Assembly: GCA_001423545.1 (NCBI GenBank)
Contig: LMOK01000002.1
Location: 186,001-250,000, forward strand
Direction: 5' to 3'
DNA: 64,000 nt
DNA from: Orlajensenia sp001423545
Lineage (GTDB): Bacteria > Actinomycetota > Actinomycetes > Actinomycetales > Microbacteriaceae
The notes under the pieces: model-generated
What the model was told of the DNA's origin: nothing
Databases searched by the model: none
What the model saw: the letters and a program-made list of their open reading frames with translations, nothing else
Shown: piece by piece, positions 33,128-41,764 of the stretch
Numbering within the stretch: position 1 is the first letter of the stretch
Layout of the letters: the number at the start of each line of letters is the position of its first letter
Program-made: the position numbers and the translations under genes

Positions 33128-34654
33128 GTGAGCGCGGTTCAGACGCCACCACTTCTCGAGCTCGAGGGTGTCAGCAAGGGCTTCCCGGGCGTGCTCGCCC
33201 TCGACGACGTGCGACTCGACCTGCGTCACGGAGAGGTGCTCGCCCTCGTCGGCGAGAACGGAGCCGGCAAGTCGACGCTCATGAAGCTGCTGGCCGGCAT
33301 CTACACCCCCGACGCAGGCGTGTTCCGCATGAACGGCCGGGAGCTGGTGATCGACGGCCCGCGTCACGCGCAGGAGCAGGGCATCAGCATCATCCACCAG
33401 GAGTTCAACCTGATGCCCGACCTCACGGTCGCGCAGAACATCTTCATCGGGCGGGAGAAGCGCTCGGCCGGCCTGTTCCTCGACGACCGCGCCCTCAACG
33501 CCCGGGCGCAGGAGCTCTTCGACCGCCTCGGCCTCGCGCTCGACCCCGACGAGCCGGTCGAACGCCTCACCGTCGCCCGCCAGCAGATGGTGGAGATCGC
33601 CAAGGCGCTCTCCTTCGACGCCAAGGTGCTCATCATGGACGAGCCGACGGCGGCCCTGAACGACGCCGAGGTCGACGTGCTGTTCGACCTCATCCGCCGC
33701 TTCCGGTCGCCCGACACCGGCGTCATCTACATCTCGCATCGCATGGAGGAGCTCGCCCGCATCTCCGATCGCATCTCGGTGCTGCGCGACGGCCGCTACA
33801 TCGACACGCTCGAGACGGCATCCGCCGACCAGAAGCAGGTCATCTCGCTCATGGTCGGCCGCGAACTGCGGTCGGAGCAGCGGCCAGGCCCCGTCGCGGC
33901 ATCCGACGCCGCCGTGCTCTCGGTTCAGGGCCTCTCGACCAAGCGGCTGCTGCGCGACGTGAGCTTCGAGGTGCATGCCGGCGAGATCCTCGGGTTCGCC
34001 GGTCTCATGGGCGCAGGACGCACCGAGGTGGCGCGCGCCATCGTCGGCGCCGACCGACGTGACGGCGGGGTCATCACGATGCGCGGCACGCCGGTCGACA
34101 TCCAGAATCCGGCGGATGCCGCACGCCTGGGCATCGGCTACCTCTCGGAGGACCGCAAACAGCTGGGCGTGCTGCTCGAGCGCAGCGTGCGCGAGAACAT
34201 CGTGCTGGCGTCCCTCAGTGACTACGTGAGCGGCCTCGGCTTCGTGAACAACCGGCGCATCGAGGCGACGGGCAAGGAGTACGTCTCCAAGCTGCGCATC
34301 AAGACGCCGTCGACGGCGCAGCTCGTGCGCAACCTCTCCGGCGGCAACCAGCAGAAGGTCGTCATCGCCAAATGGCTGGCGAAGGACTGCGACGTGCTCA
34401 TCTTCGACGAACCGACCCGCGGCATCGACGTCGGGGCGAAGGAGGAGATCTACGCGCTGCTGCATCAGCTCGCCGACCAGGGCAAGGCGATCATCATGAT
34501 CTCCTCCGAGCTGCCCGAGGTGCTGCGGCTGTCGAACCGCATCGCCATCATGGCCGAGGGCCGCCTCACCGCCGTGCTCGACAACGCCGACGCCTCTCCC
34601 GAGGCCGTCATGGACTACGCCACCCGCTTCAGCGCCGAAGGAACGATCGCATGA
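33128..34654 (+). CDS. Sugar ABC transporter ATP-binding protein (RbsA type)
   Basis: 508 aa with two ABC domains, as in ribose/galactose/rhamnose importers. Domain 1: GENGAGKSTLMKLL, HQEFNLM, variant signature LTVARQQMVEIAKAL, MDEPTAAL. Domain 2: GLMGAGRTEVARAI (Walker A without the usual Lys, typical of the second RbsA domain), LSEDRKQLG, LSGGNQQKVVIAKWL, FDEPTRGID. The start is GTG, with AAGGAAGAGAGG upstream. It overlaps the permease start by 4 bases. The neighbouring fuconate dehydratase suggests L-fucose or a similar 6-deoxy sugar as cargo. Confidence 0.94.
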   Translation: MSAVQTPPLLELEGVSKGFPGVLALDDVRLDLRHGEVLALVGENGAGKSTLMKLLAGIYTPDAGVFRMNGRELVIDGPRHAQEQGISIIHQEFNLMPDLTVAQNIFIGREKRSAGLFLDDRALNARAQELFDRLGLALDPDEPVERLTVARQQMVEIAKALSFDAKVLIMDEPTAALNDAEVDVLFDLIRRFRSPDTGVIYISHRMEELARISDRISVLRDGRYIDTLETASADQKQVISLMVGRELRSEQRPGPVAASDAAVLSVQGLSTKRLLRDVSFEVHAGEILGFAGLMGAGRTEVARAIVGADRRDGGVITMRGTPVDIQNPADAARLGIGYLSEDRKQLGVLLERSVRENIVLASLSDYVSGLGFVNNRRIEATGKEYVSKLRIKTPSTAQLVRNLSGGNQQKVVIAKWLAKDCDVLIFDEPTRGIDVGAKEEIYALLHQLADQGKAIIMISSELPEVLRLSNRIAIMAEGRLTAVLDNADASPEAVMDYATRFSAEGTIA

Positions 34655-35685
34655 GCCCCACAACGACACCGACCGTCGACCCGCAGACGCCGTCGACCTC
34701 CGCCTACGCGGCGATCGACGCGGGCAAGCCCCGCTTCGCCTGGGTACGCGGCTCCCTGCAGCAGGTCCTCGCCGCCGCCAGCCTCATCGTGATCGTCATC
34801 TTCTTCTCGGTCGCCAGCACCCACTTCTTCACGGCCAACAACCTGATCTCGATCCTGACGGCCGCGACGGTCACCGGCATCCTGGCCCTCGGAACGACGT
34901 TCGTGATCATCACCGGCGGCATCGACCTCTCGATCGGCACCGTGATGGTGCTCTGCGGCGTGATGGCCGGCGTCTTCCTCACCTACTGGGGCTGGCCGCT
35001 GTGGGCGGGCGTGCTCGCGACCATCGTGTTCGGCGGCATCATCGGCCTGATCAACGGGGTGAACGTATCGGTCCTCGGCATCCCGCCGTTCATCGCGACC
35101 CTCGGCATGATGCTCATCGCCGCCGGACTGTCGCTCGTGATCTCGGGCACCAAGCCCATCTACTTCAACGACACCCCGTCCTTCCAGCAGATCATGAACC
35201 TGTCGATCATCCCCGGTGTGCGGTTCCCTCTCGGCGTGGCCATCTTCATCGTGATGATCATCGTGGCGGCCATCCTGCTGTCGCGCACCATCATCGGCCG
35301 CTACACCTTCTCGATCGGCTCGAACGAGGCGGCCACGGCACTCTCCGGAGTCAACGTGCGCCGCTGGAAGATCATCATCTACACGCTCGCCGGCCTGTTC
35401 GTGGGCCTCGCGGGAGTGCTCAGCGCCTCGCGGCTCTCCTCGGCCCAGCCGACGGGCGGCATGGGCCTCGAGCTCGAGGCCATCGCGGCCGTCGTGATCG
35501 GCGGAACCTCGCTGCAGGGCGGCAAGGGATCCATCATCGGCACCGTCATCGGCGCCCTCATCATGGCCGTTCTCACCAACGGCCTCCGCATCATCTCAGT
35601 CCCCCAGGAGTGGCAGTCGGTCGCGGTCGGCATCGTCATCCTGGTGGCCGTCTACCTCGACATGCTGCGGCGGCGCCGGGACTGA
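34651..35685 (+). CDS. Sugar ABC transporter permease (RbsC type)
   Basis: 344 aa with about 9-10 membrane spans after a 40-residue cytoplasmic start. Landmarks are the ALGTTFVIITGGIDLSIGTVM segment, conserved in ribose-type permeases, and GSNEAATALSGVN with RWKIIIYTLAGLFVGLAGVL near the ATPase-coupling loop. Its ATG overlaps the ATPase stop (ATGA). It forms the membrane channel, most likely as a homodimer. Confidence 0.94.
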   Translation: MSPTTTPTVDPQTPSTSAYAAIDAGKPRFAWVRGSLQQVLAAASLIVIVIFFSVASTHFFTANNLISILTAATVTGILALGTTFVIITGGIDLSIGTVMVLCGVMAGVFLTYWGWPLWAGVLATIVFGGIIGLINGVNVSVLGIPPFIATLGMMLIAAGLSLVISGTKPIYFNDTPSFQQIMNLSIIPGVRFPLGVAIFIVMIIVAAILLSRTIIGRYTFSIGSNEAATALSGVNVRRWKIIIYTLAGLFVGLAGVLSASRLSSAQPTGGMGLELEAIAAVVIGGTSLQGGKGSIIGTVIGALIMAVLTNGLRIISVPQEWQSVAVGIVILVAVYLDMLRRRRD

Positions 35686-35691
35686 GACATC
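35685..35691. promoter_or_regulatory. AGACATC half-site before the binding-protein gene
   Basis: AGACATCCG overlaps the permease stop codon and precedes the binding-protein gene by 50 bases. It matches the left half of the regulon palindrome but has no right half, so it may be weak or fortuitous. Confidence 0.3.
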
Positions 35692-35741
35692 CGTAACACA
35701 CAGCGATACAACGACAGCAACATCAACACAAAGGAGTGACC

Positions 35742-36734
35742 ATGTTCACAAAGCGCGCGATGGGGGCCGTCGTCGGCCTCGCGGCGGCAGCGCTCATCCT
35801 CTCCGGATGCGCCAGCGACGGTGGCGGAGACAGCTCGGGTGGCGGCGGTGGCGACGGCGACAAGCCGTATGTCGCGCTCATCTCGAAGGGCTTCCAGCAC
35901 CAGTTCTGGCAGGCCGTGAAGTCGGGAGCCGAGCAGGCTGCCGACGAGTTCGGTGTCGAGCTGACCTTCGAGGGACCCGACACCGAGGCCGACGTCGACC
36001 AGCAGATCCAGATGCTGCAGACGGCGCTCGACAAGAGCCCGGCCGCGATCGGATTCGCCGCCCTCGACAGCCAGGCCGCCGGCCCGCTGCTGCAGCAGGC
36101 GAAGGACTCCAACATCCCCGTGATCGCCTTCGACTCCGGCGTCGACAGCGACATCCCGCTCACCACGGCGGCGACGGACAACACCGCTGCCGCGGCCGAG
36201 GCCGCCAAGCACATGGCCGACGCGATCGGCAACGAGGGCAAGGTCGCACTCGTCGTGCACGACCAGACCTCGGTGACGGGTCAGGAGCGACGCGACGGCT
36301 TCGTCGACTACATGGAGAAGAACGAGCCGAACATCGAGATCGTCGACATCCAGTACGGCGGCGGCGACCAGGCCAAGTCGGCCGACCTCGCGAAGGCGAT
36401 CATAGCGGCGAACCCCGACCTCAAGGGCCTCTACGGCTCGAACGAGGGCTCGGCCATCGGCGTGGTGCAGGCGGTCAAGGAGCTCGGCATCGATCCCACG
36501 AAGCTCGTGGTGGTCGGCTTCGACTCGGGCAAGGCGCAGATGGACGCCATCCGTGACGGCCAGATGCTCGGTGCGATCACGCAGAACCCCGTCGGCATCG
36601 GCTACGAGACCGTGAAGGCGGCGGTCGAGGCGATCGACGGCAAGGACCTGCCGAAGACGATCGACACCGGCTACTACTGGTACGACAAGGACAACATCGA
36701 CGACGAGAAGATCGCCGCCGTTCTGTACGAGTAA
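35742..36734 (+). CDS. Sugar ABC transporter substrate-binding lipoprotein
   Basis: 330 aa, periplasmic-binding-protein-like I fold (ribose/galactose group). The signal peptide ends in lipobox LSGC at Cys22, followed by a Gly/Ser/Asp linker. Landmarks are PYVALISKGFQHQFWQAVKSGAEQAADEFGVELTF, IPVIAFDSGVDSD, VVHDQTSVTGQERRDGF and GSNEGSAIGVVQAVKELG. AAGGAG lies six bases before the ATG. It has a separate 56-base leader with an operator half-site, which would allow higher expression than the two preceding genes. Confidence 0.94.
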   Translation: MFTKRAMGAVVGLAAAALILSGCASDGGGDSSGGGGGDGDKPYVALISKGFQHQFWQAVKSGAEQAADEFGVELTFEGPDTEADVDQQIQMLQTALDKSPAAIGFAALDSQAAGPLLQQAKDSNIPVIAFDSGVDSDIPLTTAATDNTAAAAEAAKHMADAIGNEGKVALVVHDQTSVTGQERRDGFVDYMEKNEPNIEIVDIQYGGGDQAKSADLAKAIIAANPDLKGLYGSNEGSAIGVVQAVKELGIDPTKLVVVGFDSGKAQMDAIRDGQMLGAITQNPVGIGYETVKAAVEAIDGKDLPKTIDTGYYWYDKDNIDDEKIAAVLYE

Positions 36735-36754
36735 GGCGCACGAGGGGAACGGGA

Positions 36755-36780
36755 GAGGCGTCGACGAGAGTCGGCGCCTC
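36755..36780. terminator. Bidirectional terminator between binding protein and gntR
   Basis: GAGGCGTCGAC-GAGA-GTCGGCGCCTC, an 11-pair stem with one T-G wobble and a GAGA loop, followed by TTCGTCG. It serves the two convergent genes. Confidence 0.75.
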
Positions 36781-36789
36781 TTCGTCGTG

Positions 36790-37482
36790 CTAGAGCCTCG
36801 GCGCCTCGGGGCCGAGCGCACTGCGCAGCCACTGCTCGACACCCGAGACGTGCACGACGGTGAGGGCCGAGGCCAGGTCGCCGTCGCCCGCCGCGATCGC
36901 GTCGAGGATGGCGTGGTGCTCCTGCAGGGTGCGCCCGACCGCGTTCTCCTGCGTGATGCCGCGCCAGATGCGGGCGCGCACGGTGTGCGAGGAGAGCGAG
37001 TCGATCAGGCTGGCGAGGTAGGCGTTGCCTGCTGCCTCGGCGATGCCGCGGTGGAACTCGAGGTCGTGCTCGACGAGACCGGCGACATCCGCCGCCTGAT
37101 CGACGCTGGCCACCACCTCGCGCAGCTTCTCGAGACCGGGCTCGGTCACGTTGCGGGCGGCGAGCGACGACGCTGCAGGCTCGAGGATGCGGCGAACGGC
37201 GAAGATCTCGAGCACGGAGTGGTCGTCGTGCAGATCGACGACGAACGACATCGCCTCGAGCAGCAGGCGCGGCTCGAGGCTGGTGACGTAGGTGCCGTCG
37301 CCGCGCCGTACGTCGAGCACCCTGATGACCTCGAGCGCCTTCACGGCCTCCCGAAGCGACGAGCGGGACAGGCCGAGGCTCTCGCTGAGCTCCTTCTCGG
37401 GCGGGAGCCTGTCACCGGGAGCGAGCGAACCCGCAATGATCATCTCTTTGATCTTCAGGATCGCTTCGTCGGTGACCGCCAT
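36790..37482 (-). CDS. GntR family regulator, FadR subfamily
   Basis: 230 aa. The winged HTH (about residues 5-70) has SLAPGDRLPPEKELSESLGLSRSSLREAVKALEVIRVLDVRRGDGTYV. The FCD effector domain has the metal-binding residues of the group in VEHDLEFHRGIAEAAGN and LQEHHAILDAI. Such regulators usually bind a sugar acid, here perhaps fuconate or its dehydration product. The palindrome AGACATC-C-GATCTCT lies 27 bases before its ATG and a perfect version sits in the fucD promoter, indicating autoregulation and local control. Confidence 0.92.
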   Translation of the reverse strand: MAVTDEAILKIKEMIIAGSLAPGDRLPPEKELSESLGLSRSSLREAVKALEVIRVLDVRRGDGTYVTSLEPRLLLEAMSFVVDLHDDHSVLEIFAVRRILEPAASSLAARNVTEPGLEKLREVVASVDQAADVAGLVEHDLEFHRGIAEAAGNAYLASLIDSLSSHTVRARIWRGITQENAVGRTLQEHHAILDAIAAGDGDLASALTVVHVSGVEQWLRSALGPEAPRL

Positions 37483-37508
37483 GCCCCGATCGTAGCGTGG
37501 ACCGGTTG

Positions 37509-37523
37509 AGACATCCGATCTCT
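37509..37523. promoter_or_regulatory. GntR operator candidate at gntR
   Basis: AGACATC-C-GATCTCT, one base off the perfect palindrome at 30657-30671. It lies just upstream of gntR on the minus strand. Confidence 0.65.
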
Positions 37524-37533
37524 CGATGCCGCG

Positions 37534-38283
37534 TCATTCCCCAAGCGCGACCAGCGAGGCGAAGACCACGAAATTGTTCGCGTACGACTGCGCCGCATCG
37601 TCGTAGGGGCCGTTGCAGGTGATGAGCCGCAGTTGCGCATCGGGCGTCGGGCCGTAGACATCGTCGGTCGGAAAAGCGACCTTCGACGTGTCGAGTGCCG
37701 AGTCGACGGCGAACGTGGCCAGCGTTCCGTCGGACAGCGTCACGATGATGGCGTCGCCCGCCGTCAGCTCCTTGAGCCGGGCGAAGACGGCGGCGCGCTC
37801 GGTGGTGTCGAGGTGGCCGGCGAGTACGGCCGGCCCGATCGCGCCGGGGAGCACACCGGCGCTGTACCACCCGGCATCCGCCCACTCGGTCGGAGGCTGC
37901 AGGATGCCGGTGTCATCCCGATCGATCAGCTCGACGGCCGCGTCGACGTCGATCGCCGGGATCTGCACCCGCTCGACGGTCACTCCGCTCAGGTCGGCCG
38001 GTACCGCAGGGGCGACGGGGTCCTGGAGGCGGCCGGCCGAGGCGGACTTCGAGGCGCTGCTCTCGCGGCTCTGCGGCGGAGCCTCCGAGAGAGCAGCCGT
38101 CGGCGGCAGCGGAGAGGAGACCGCGGCAGGAGCGGCATCCGTCGCCATCCGTGTCGTGGAGATCCAGACCGTCGCGATGCCGCCGACGGCCAGGGTCGAC
38201 GCGGCGACGACGGCTGTCACCAGTAGACGGCGTCGGCGATGACGGCGATCTCGTGGGCGGAGGAGCGGGGTCGGGTCGGACAT
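37534..38283 (-). CDS. Class F sortase
   Basis: 249 aa. Basic N-terminus (RPRDRRHRRRRLL) and a membrane anchor (VTAVVAASTLAVGGIATVWI), a 60-residue Ser/Ala/Pro linker, then the sortase domain from about residue 100. Catalytic His in VLAGHLDTT and Cys in LRLITCNGPYDD; the basic residue is not obvious in YANN. It joins a sorting-signal protein to the cell envelope. It is 21 bases downstream of a secreted DUF4397 protein and so probably co-expressed, as often seen in actinobacteria. Confidence 0.9.
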   Translation of the reverse strand: MSDPTPLLRPRDRRHRRRRLLVTAVVAASTLAVGGIATVWISTTRMATDAAPAAVSSPLPPTAALSEAPPQSRESSASKSASAGRLQDPVAPAVPADLSGVTVERVQIPAIDVDAAVELIDRDDTGILQPPTEWADAGWYSAGVLPGAIGPAVLAGHLDTTERAAVFARLKELTAGDAIIVTLSDGTLATFAVDSALDTSKVAFPTDDVYGPTPDAQLRLITCNGPYDDAAQSYANNFVVFASLVALGE

Positions 38284-38304
38284 GATCGATCGGGCCTCAG
38301 GCGC

Positions 38305-39225
38305 TCAGCGCAGCGCCGACGCGGCGGCCTGCACGAGGCCGGCGAGGAAGCCCGCGATGAGGGTGAGGGGGTCGGTGGCACCAGCGCCGGACCCGGCCCC
38401 GGCGGTACTGGCGACGGTGAACGCACCCGCACCGCCGGCGTCGCGCAGGGCTCCTCCGCCGGTGTCGAGGGATCCGTCGGGGGCGTCGCCGGCGGCCGAG
38501 CTGTCGAGCACGGGCAGGACGGTGAGTCCGCCCGAGGCGTTGTCGAGGACGAACAGCGTGCTGATCGTGCCGGGGTCGACAGCGACCGAGGCGTCGTAGC
38601 TGGCGGCGTCGGGCGTCGTGACGACGAGGTCCCACGGGCCAGACGGAACGCTCGCGTAGTCGGTGGCCGTGCCCGATGCGGCGCCGCTCGCGATCACGAC
38701 ACCGGTGGTGGTGGTGACGTCGACCGAGTCCACCTGGGTCGATGCCGAGACGACGCGGATGCGAGCCTCCCCGGCGGCGGGGCTGGTGAGGTCGTCGCCC
38801 AGAGCCATGGTCCGCAGGGAGTCGTTCAGCCCGTAGGCCGCCACGGTGCCGGCCACGCCGGCCGTGACGGTGACCTCGGTCGCGACGACGGGCGTGGTGT
38901 CGCCCGGCGCGCCGGCCGGAACCATCGTGAGCTCGTAGTCGCCGGCGGCCAGCGCGGCGTACGGCGACACCTGGCCGTAGGTCACAGCGTCGAGCTCGAC
39001 CGCTGCAGCGCCACCGTCCGCCGGAGTGAGGCGCACGTCGACGGCGGCGGTGTCGGGCGAGAGGTGTCCGACGCGCACCCAGCCGGCGTCGGCGGGTGCG
39101 GTGCGGGTGGCAGCCAGTGCCGGAGCGGCACCGAGGCCGAGGCTGACGAGAGCGGTTGCGGTGAGAGCGGCCGCGCCTGCGATCAGCCGGCGTCGCGCCG
39201 GGGTCCTTCGTGTCGTCCTTCTCAT
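38305..39225 (-). CDS. Secreted DUF4397 domain protein
   Basis: 306 aa from the ATG at 39225 (AAGGAG 10 bases upstream). The twin-arginine-like/basic start RRTTRRTPARRRLIAG leads into a signal peptide ending APALAAT. DUF4397 repeats follow: WVRVGHLSPDTAAVDVRLTPADGG, YAALAAGDYELTMVPAGAPGDTTPVV and a second unit ARIRVVSASTQVDSVDVTTTTGV. The C-terminal 90 residues are Ala/Gly-rich with a final hydrophobic segment (LTLIAGFLAGLVQAAASAL) and one Arg. There is no LPxTG, so if the adjacent sortase handles it the signal is unusual. Perhaps a surface anchor or adhesin. Confidence 0.85.
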   Translation of the reverse strand: MRRTTRRTPARRRLIAGAAALTATALVSLGLGAAPALAATRTAPADAGWVRVGHLSPDTAAVDVRLTPADGGAAAVELDAVTYGQVSPYAALAAGDYELTMVPAGAPGDTTPVVATEVTVTAGVAGTVAAYGLNDSLRTMALGDDLTSPAAGEARIRVVSASTQVDSVDVTTTTGVVIASGAASGTATDYASVPSGPWDLVVTTPDAASYDASVAVDPGTISTLFVLDNASGGLTVLPVLDSSAAGDAPDGSLDTGGGALRDAGGAGAFTVASTAGAGSGAGATDPLTLIAGFLAGLVQAAASALR

Positions 39226-39436
39226 GAGGAGCTTCTCCTTGGTCAACGCTGAGTGGTGGAGCGAGCGGGTCGTGCTGGTCACGCGTGGTGCCGTGCGGCA
39301 GGTGGTTCGGGCCACCTGACGCAGCACTGAGATGGAGCTTCAGCGGGCCGAGGACGAAGAAGGGCAGACGTCCGCGGTCGTGACAGTGATTCGGAGGCGT
39401 CGGCGAATCGGTTTGCGCGCGCTCAGCGGTGACCGT

Positions 39437-40159
39437 TCAGTCGACGGCTGAGCCCGACGGATGCGGCAGCTCGGCGATGGTGCGCTTCATCGGGTCGACC
39501 GCGGACTCGTCGACGAGGTGCGCACCCATGATCGGCTCGGCGTGCCAGTCGACGAGGCTCCACCGGCCGGCTGAATCGGCGTCGAGGGTGACAAGGCCCG
39601 TGTTGTCGAGTTCGTGCGTTGCGGCGTAGTCGCCGTCGATGTTCTGCGCGCGCGAGCCGGCCCAGGCCCGGATGGCCATGCCGTGGCTCACGACGAGGGC
39701 GCAGGCGGCTCCGGATGCCACCACCTCTGCGATGGCGTCGTCGAAGCGGGCGAAGAACTCGTGGCCGTCGGGTCCGTCGGGAATGCGCTGGTCGAGGTCG
39801 CCGGCGGCCCAGGAGAAGGCCGCCTCGAGATAGGTGCGCACCGATGCCGGGTCGCTGCGGTCCTCGAGGGCGCCGGCCTCGATCTCCCGCACTCCGGGCA
39901 GCACCGTGCCGCGCAGGCCGAGGTACTCAGCGACCGGCACGGCCGTCTGCTGGGTGCGGAGGACGGTGGAGACGAAGAGGGCGTCGGGAACCTGGGCGTG
40001 CGGGAGCTGCAGGCCCGGCGCGTGGCCGGCGAGGGCACCGGGCACCTCCTTGGCCTGCTCCTCGCCGAGCTCGGTGAGGCTCGGCCCGGGGGCATCGGTG
40101 TCGAGCAGGCCGAGGACGTTCGAGGAGGTCTGGCCGTGGCGGAGAAGGAGCAGACGCAT
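39437..40159 (-). CDS. Histidine phosphatase family protein (phosphoglycerate mutase-like)
   Basis: 240 aa from the ATG at 40159. LLLRHGQTSSN holds the phospho-acceptor His (RHG), LRTQQTAVPVAEYL the second Arg, REIEAGALEDR the Glu, and VVSHGMAIRAW the second catalytic His. This is a cofactor-independent-type small phosphatase of the GpmB/PhoE group with unknown substrate. It is divergent from the SDR gene, with 81 bases between the starts. Confidence 0.9.
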   Translation of the reverse strand: MRLLLLRHGQTSSNVLGLLDTDAPGPSLTELGEEQAKEVPGALAGHAPGLQLPHAQVPDALFVSTVLRTQQTAVPVAEYLGLRGTVLPGVREIEAGALEDRSDPASVRTYLEAAFSWAAGDLDQRIPDGPDGHEFFARFDDAIAEVVASGAACALVVSHGMAIRAWAGSRAQNIDGDYAATHELDNTGLVTLDADSAGRWSLVDWHAEPIMGAHLVDESAVDPMKRTIAELPHPSGSAVD

Positions 40160-40240
40160 GGTGCGAGCGTAGACCCGGGGATTGCGACGTGGTGGCCCCG
40201 GTGTGAGCATGGCGGATGAAGAGAGAACGAGGAGGACCGG

Positions 40241-40996
40241 ATGCTGCTCGAGAACAGGGTCGCCATCGTCTACGGAGCCGGCGGCTCGATCGGCCGGACC
40301 GTCTCCCGTGCCTTCGCCCGCGAGGGAGCCGTCGTGCACCTCGCTGGCCGCACGCTCGAGTCGCTCGAGGCTCTGGCGGCCGAGATCCGCGAGGCCGGCG
40401 GGCGAGCCGAGGTCGCCGTCGTCGATGCATTGGATGAGACCCAGATCGACGCGCATGCCGCCGCTGTGGTCGCCGCATCCGGCCGCATCGACATCTCGAT
40501 CAACCTGATCGCCATCGGCGACGTTCAGGGCACGCCCCTCGTCGAGATGACTCTGGTTGACTTCGAGCAGCCGATCCACCGGGGCGTGCGCACGGCATTC
40601 CTCACCGGCCGGGCGGCGGCGCGCCAGATGGCGACACAGGGCTCGGGGGTGCTGCTGTTCTTCGGCGGTGTCGGGGATCCGGTGAAGGACTACAGCATCG
40701 GCGGGTTCCAGGTGGCGCTGCACGCCGTGGATGCCCTGCAGAAGCAGTTCGCGGCAGAGCTGGGTCGCAGCGGCATCCGGAGCGTGATGATCCAGACCGG
40801 CGGCATCGCCGAGACCCTGCCCGTCGACATGCCCGGGCGCGACGAGATCATGACCATGCTGACCGAGCCGACGATGCTCGGGCGGGCGGCGACTCTCGCC
40901 GACGTCGGGAACGTCGTGGCCTTCGCCGCATCGGACAAAGCCGCGGCGATCACGGGCTCCGACATCAACATCTCGGCCGGGACGATCCTGCCGTAG
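40241..40996 (+). CDS. SDR-fold protein lacking the usual catalytic residues
   Basis: 251 aa. The cofactor site is intact (VAIVYGAGGSIGRTVSRAFAREGA, VHLAGRTLESL), and the end has TLADVGNVVAFAASDKAAAITGSDINISAGTILP as in active enzymes. Where SDRs have NxSSxxG and YxxxK, this one has LLFFGGVGDPVKDYSIGGFQVALHAV, so Tyr and Lys are Phe and Leu and the Ser is Gly. It may be a non-catalytic or different-chemistry SDR. NNAG is replaced by LIAIGD. It ends 10 bases before the convergent DHFR-like gene. Confidence 0.85.
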   Translation: MLLENRVAIVYGAGGSIGRTVSRAFAREGAVVHLAGRTLESLEALAAEIREAGGRAEVAVVDALDETQIDAHAAAVVAASGRIDISINLIAIGDVQGTPLVEMTLVDFEQPIHRGVRTAFLTGRAAARQMATQGSGVLLFFGGVGDPVKDYSIGGFQVALHAVDALQKQFAAELGRSGIRSVMIQTGGIAETLPVDMPGRDEIMTMLTEPTMLGRAATLADVGNVVAFAASDKAAAITGSDINISAGTILP

Positions 40997-41005
40997 GGCT
41001 GCGGG

Positions 41006-41590
41006 TCAGGTGCGGGGCGCGTACCTCGCCAGGGTGATTCCCGTCGCCGTGGTCATGCTGCTCAGGAGGGTGAGGTTCTGCTGCACGCCCTCGAACATGC
41101 GCTGACCGCTGCCGAGCAGCACCGGATGGATGATCAGCACGTACTCGTCGATGAGGCCGGCGGATGCCAGTACCCGCACCAGCTCGCCGCTGCCGAGGAT
41201 GGAGAGGTCGCCGCCCTCGGTCGCCTTGAGCCCCGCGACGGTCTGCACGGCCTCGCCGGCGAGCAGTGTGGAGTTCTCCCAGCTGAACTCGAGGGAGGGG
41301 TCGTGGGAGACCACGATCTTCTCGGTGCGGTTCAGGTGATCCGTGAACGGGTTGGGGTCGGTCTGATGCGGCCAGAACGCCGCCATGTGGTCGTAGGTGC
41401 GGTGGCCGAAGAGCATCGCACCGGTTCGAGCCATGCCCTTGCCCATCTCGGCGCCGAGCTCGGGATCTGCGCCGCCGCCGACGGCCCAGCCGCCGAGCGT
41501 GAAGCCGCCGCGGGAATCCTCCTCGGGTGACATCGGCGCCTGCATGACGCCGTCGAGGGAGATGTTGTTCGTCACGGAGATCCTGCGCAT
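41006..41590 (-). CDS. Dihydrofolate reductase/RibD C-terminal domain protein
   Basis: 194 aa from the ATG at 41590. RRISVTNNISLDGVMQAP starts the RibD-C fold. MLFGHRTYDHMAAFWP (NADPH-binding) and LSILGSGELVRVLASAGLIDEYVLIIHPVLLGSGQRMF are typical of the YwjB/YyaP-like group. It is an NADPH-dependent reductase of unknown substrate. The 174-base region upstream separates it from a divergent SRPBCC gene. Confidence 0.9.
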   Translation of the reverse strand: MRRISVTNNISLDGVMQAPMSPEEDSRGGFTLGGWAVGGGADPELGAEMGKGMARTGAMLFGHRTYDHMAAFWPHQTDPNPFTDHLNRTEKIVVSHDPSLEFSWENSTLLAGEAVQTVAGLKATEGGDLSILGSGELVRVLASAGLIDEYVLIIHPVLLGSGQRMFEGVQQNLTLLSSMTTATGITLARYAPRT

Positions 41591-41764
41591 GGGTCGAGTC
41601 TCGTCCTCCGATGGGGTCAGCACCAGAGCGCCGGAGCGACACCGGGTGGCTGGGAAGTCAAGCCCTAAAGAGCGAGACGCTGCGCCCGTAGCGTCGTGAG
41701 CAGAGGCATCCGGTGCCGAGTGCACCGACATCAGTTAACAGCTACGAAAAGAGAGACGCACATC

